The notes beneath the pieces were generated by a model. The model saw nothing but the letters and a program-made list of their open reading frames with translations. It was not told where the DNA came from and ran no database searches. From positions 2,790,001 to 2,854,000 of the forward strand of contig CP167917.1 in assembly GCA_041504365.1 (NCBI GenBank): DNA of 64,000 nucleotides, in the 5' to 3' direction. The translations under genes and the position numbers were made by a program. Every line of letters begins with the position of its first letter. Positions within the stretch are counted from its first letter, which is position 1. The DNA comes from Dryocola sp. LX212. Its GTDB lineage: Bacteria > Pseudomonadota > Gammaproteobacteria > Enterobacterales > Enterobacteriaceae. Shown piece after piece: positions 61,860-64,000 of this stretch.

Positions 61860-62554
61860 CCAATAACAAACTAACAGACGAGCAGGATTTTTGGCTTGCC
61901 CCAGAACGTCTAGAAGATATCGAGCAAGGTGAGCCGCTCGTTGATGGTGAAGCCCAGGATTTGGCCCGCAGACTGATGGCGGCATACGCAGAGCTTCAGG
62001 AATACCGCAAAGCCAGCAAGGAGCCTGTTTATTGGCAATTTAAATCAGTAAACGGAGACTGGCTTGGTGTTGGGAAAAGTGGTGCAGAGCAAGCCACCAG
62101 GGAGGGTTGCGAAGTTCGACCACTCTACGCAGTCCCACCACTACAGGCTGTGACTGTTCCTACGAAAGAGCACGAATTCCGCGAGCTTGTTAACGATTTG
62201 CGGGATGTCGCAATAAAATACCGCGATACACAGCAGCTACGTGAGCAAATAGCTAAAGCGTTGCGCGCTGCTTCGCTAAAAGTTGAGCCTGTAAGCAACC
62301 CGTACAAGTTGCCCGAAGGCTGGATTAAATGCATTGATCGTAACCCAGAAGAAGGTGGTCGTTACTGGTGCTACGTCGAAGAGATTAACAGCCTCGGGAA
62401 AAGCCACTATCAATGGAATTGCTCATGGAATGGTGATGAGTGGTCAGATGCTGCATTAAGTGGCAGGGTTACACACTGGATGCCACTCGCAGCCGCCCCG
62501 CAACATGATGAAGTGGCCAGCGCCCCGAAGGTAGTGATGTCAAAAAAGCAGTGA
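61856..62554 (+). CDS. Ea22-like protein with C-terminal DUF551 domain
   Basis: A 232-residue protein. The N-terminal part (DLARRLMAAYAELQEYRKA, VYWQFKSVNGDWLGVG) is of Ea22 type. The C-terminal 75 residues (GWIKCIDRNPEEGGRYWCYV ... RVTHWMPLAAAP) are a DUF551 domain like that at 45364-45576. Confidence 0.72.
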   Translation: MTNNKLTDEQDFWLAPERLEDIEQGEPLVDGEAQDLARRLMAAYAELQEYRKASKEPVYWQFKSVNGDWLGVGKSGAEQATREGCEVRPLYAVPPLQAVTVPTKEHEFRELVNDLRDVAIKYRDTQQLREQIAKALRAASLKVEPVSNPYKLPEGWIKCIDRNPEEGGRYWCYVEEINSLGKSHYQWNCSWNGDEWSDAALSGRVTHWMPLAAAPQHDEVASAPKVVMSKKQ

Positions 62555-62616
62555 ATTGCGAAGTGTGTCGCGAAGGTGCCCGCGGTGGTTGTGGCACCTG
62601 CGCTTTCAGAAATTAA
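62551..62616 (+). CDS. Tiny two-CxxC protein (possible zinc ribbon)
   Basis: A 21-residue frame with GTG start overlapping the previous stop as GTGA: MNCEVCREGARGGCGTCAFR plus N. The four cysteines form CxxC-N7-CxxC, enough for one zinc site. It is translationally coupled to the DUF551 gene. Whether it is translated is unknown. Confidence 0.5.
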   Translation: MNCEVCREGARGGCGTCAFRN

Positions 62617-62647
62617 CCCGGGTGCAGCCGGATGTGGAGGATTTACC

Positions 62648-62875
62648 GTGAGCGAACTATCACAACGCTTCCTAACTTCAGAGGATCTATACCAATTAAC
62701 CGGCTATCGCCGCCCTTCCCTCCAGTGCAAAGCATTAAAAGAGTGTGGAGTTTTCTTCATACCGAGGAAAGATGGCAGACCTGGTACAACCTGGGAACAC
62801 GTTTCCAACCCGGTTGGACTACGAGCAACACCGGTTAACCCTGAAGAGGCAGAACCAAACTTTAAGGATATGTGA
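62648..62875 (+). CDS. DUF4224 protein, excisionase candidate
   Basis: A 75-residue protein: MSELSQRFLTSEDLYQLTGY, RPSLQCKALKECGVFFI, RKDGRPGTTWEHV. The helix-turn pattern and place directly before int are typical of DUF4224, thought to act as excisionase or directionality factor. The GTG at 62648 has GGAGG about 7 bases upstream. Its stop overlaps the int start (TGATG). Confidence 0.85.
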   Translation: MSELSQRFLTSEDLYQLTGYRRPSLQCKALKECGVFFIPRKDGRPGTTWEHVSNPVGLRATPVNPEEAEPNFKDM

Positions 62876-63885
62876 TGCCTAGAGTTAGAAAAAACCCTGA
62901 TGATAACTGGATGCCTCCACGTGTTCGAAGAGGACGATCAGCTTACGAGTTTCGCTCTGCGGATGGGAGAACAATAAGATTATGTAATTCAGATCTTTCA
63001 AAAGCCCAGGTATGGGCTGAATACGAAAGGTTTATTAACGAGGTTAAAACTGGAAGCAACTTTTCTGCATTGTGTCAGGAGTTCTTTAATTCCGGTGATT
63101 TCCACGAACTGGCTACAGAAACGCGTAAGGATTACACCAAATACTTTTCAAAAGTAAATATCGTTTTCGGGAAAATGAAACCTGACAATATTAAGCCTGA
63201 GCATATCCGTAAGTATATGGATAAAAGAGGTGTAAAAAGCCGTGTACAGGCGAACAGGGAAAAGGCATTTATGTCGAGGGTGTTCCGATGGGCATATGAG
63301 CGAGGAAAGGTAAAATTGAATCCTTGCCAGGGGGTTAAACAATTTAAAGAACAGGCCAGGACGCGTTATATAACCGATCTGGAGTATCGCTCGCTATATG
63401 ATGTAGCCCCAACAGCGGTGAAGGTGGCGATGGAAATCGCCTACCTCTGTTGTGCCAGGCAAGGGGATATCCTTGATCTAAAAAAACATCAGTTAACCGA
63501 TCAGGGCATTCTGATCCAGCAAAGCAAGACTTCTGTATCCCAGATCAAAGCCTGGACAGAACGCCTACGTGCTGCAACTGATTTAGCTGGCCAGCTGAAC
63601 ATAAATAAAGGTATGAGCAGCATTTATGTCCTCCACCAGCCATCAGGCTCTCGCTACACACGCGATGCTTTCAATGCTCAATGGATGAAAGCAAAGAAAA
63701 CTGCAGCAGAGAAATTCCCTGAACTAGATTTTCAGTTCACGTTCCACGATCTGAAGGCAAAAGGGATATCTGATCTCGAAGGCTCACTGAACGAGAAGCA
63801 GGAAATATCGGGCCATAAGAATGCCTCTCAGACAGCACGGTATAACAGAAAAATTGCAGTCGTGCCGGTAGTAGGAGGGCAGTAA
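62875..63885 (+). CDS. int: Tyrosine integrase
   Basis: A 336-residue phage integrase. The N-terminal arm-binding domain covers residues 1-60, the core-binding domain about 65-150. Catalytic residues: Arg in CCARQGDIL, the box HDLKAKG (His with Lys in place of the usual Arg of HxxR), His in SGHKN and the nucleophile Tyr323 in TARYNRK. It ends 55 bases from attachment copy 3. A stub of a close relative lies at 23865-23921. GTG at 62872 is an alternative start. Confidence 0.95.
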   Translation: MPRVRKNPDDNWMPPRVRRGRSAYEFRSADGRTIRLCNSDLSKAQVWAEYERFINEVKTGSNFSALCQEFFNSGDFHELATETRKDYTKYFSKVNIVFGKMKPDNIKPEHIRKYMDKRGVKSRVQANREKAFMSRVFRWAYERGKVKLNPCQGVKQFKEQARTRYITDLEYRSLYDVAPTAVKVAMEIAYLCCARQGDILDLKKHQLTDQGILIQQSKTSVSQIKAWTERLRAATDLAGQLNINKGMSSIYVLHQPSGSRYTRDAFNAQWMKAKKTAAEKFPELDFQFTFHDLKAKGISDLEGSLNEKQEISGHKNASQTARYNRKIAVVPVVGGQ

Positions 63886-63925
63886 TGCCCTTCTTCATGG
63901 CGAAATCGAATGGCGAAACAATGGT

Positions 63926-64000
63926 GAAAGGGAAATCGCAGGCAATAAAAAACCTCCCGTAGGAGGTTTACACGACACTGCTTATCATTGATTTTATTCT
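63926..64000 (-). mobile_element. Right attachment site of the prophage (copy 3, cut by window end)
   Basis: 63941-64000 is identical to 23959-24018. It includes the tRNA-Leu terminator CCTCCCGTAGGAGG (63953-63966). The flank 63926-63945 (GAAAGGGAAATCGCAGGCA) also matches the yecA-side flank at 20411-20430. The tRNA-Leu gene that should follow lies beyond the window. Confidence 0.88.

Larger units (their letters stand above)
23959..64000. mobile_element. Siphovirus prophage integrated in tRNA-Leu, about 40.0 kb
   Basis: The distance between identical points in the two attachment repeats is 39,982 bases. All expected modules are present: integrase and excisionase candidate, cI/cro switch, replication, Q antiterminator, lysis, terminase, HK97-fold head, lambda-type long tail and tailspike. 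No essential structural gene is visibly broken, so the phage may be inducible. Head genes follow the HK97 pattern, while the tail has a lambda-type GT frameshift and an NlpC-J tip. Confidence 0.93.

Overview
The window is from an enterobacterium close to Enterobacter. Positions 1-20,400 keep the E. coli gene neighbourhood uspC-otsA-otsB-araH-araG-araF ... yecJ-azuC ... yecR-ftnA-yecA, with insertions and losses. The remaining two thirds are mobile DNA stacked at the 3' end of a leucine tRNA gene (leuZ by position). Layout: (1) 1-6.5 kb, a stress protein, trehalose synthesis and the arabinose ABC importer. (2) 6.5-7.3 kb, a gene-free stretch packed with nested perfect inverted repeats. (3) 7.3-15.3 kb, a cupin, a DJ-1 protein, a catabolic cluster (GH88 unsaturated glucuronyl hydrolase, sugar/H+ symporter, DUF2264 protein) with a divergent AraC-type regulator, and a Dcu transporter. 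(4) 15.3-20.3 kb, yecJ, the dual-function RNA azuCR, a drug exporter, an RpiB-like isomerase, yecR, ftnA and yecA. (5) 20.4-23.96 kb, a decayed island between two copies of the tRNA-Leu 3' end. It holds an orphan fimbrial adhesin, gene fragments, two cargo tRNA genes (Gly-TCC and Ile2/CAT), an IS3-family scrap and an 18-codon stub of an integrase. (6) 23.96-64 kb, an apparently complete siphovirus prophage of about 40.0 kb. Its right attachment repeat runs off the window end, so the intact tRNA-Leu gene lies beyond 64,000.

The prophage is organised like a lambdoid phage. Left end (24.2-26 kb) carries cargo: an SOS-controlled operon with a UmuD'-like protein, and an acyltransferase. The late operon runs right to left on the minus strand from Q (51.1 kb): a TerB-like protein, holins, a GH19 endolysin, Rz/Rz1, an Acb2-like anti-CBASS protein, two glycosyltransferases, HNH, terminase, a protease-capsid fusion, portal, connectors, tail tube, a GT frameshift pair, tape measure, tail tip and tailspike. 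Early right genes (57.1-50.7 kb, minus) run from cro through a replication protein with internal iterons, Dam, RusA and an antirepressor to Q. The plus-strand side holds cI, rdgC, an HD hydrolase, Ea22-like genes, a DUF4224 excisionase candidate and the integrase next to its attachment site. Repressor operators with one consensus flank cI on both sides.

The strongest points for follow-up are: the UmuD' mimic that begins at the normal UmuD cleavage position and lacks the catalytic-serine segment; the Acb2-like protein; the internal start that could release free capsid protein from the protease fusion; the tandem integrations at one tRNA gene with cargo tRNAs; long-stem hairpins in front of several prophage genes; and the nested-palindrome region upstream of araF. 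All identifications come from reading the sequence; no database search was run.
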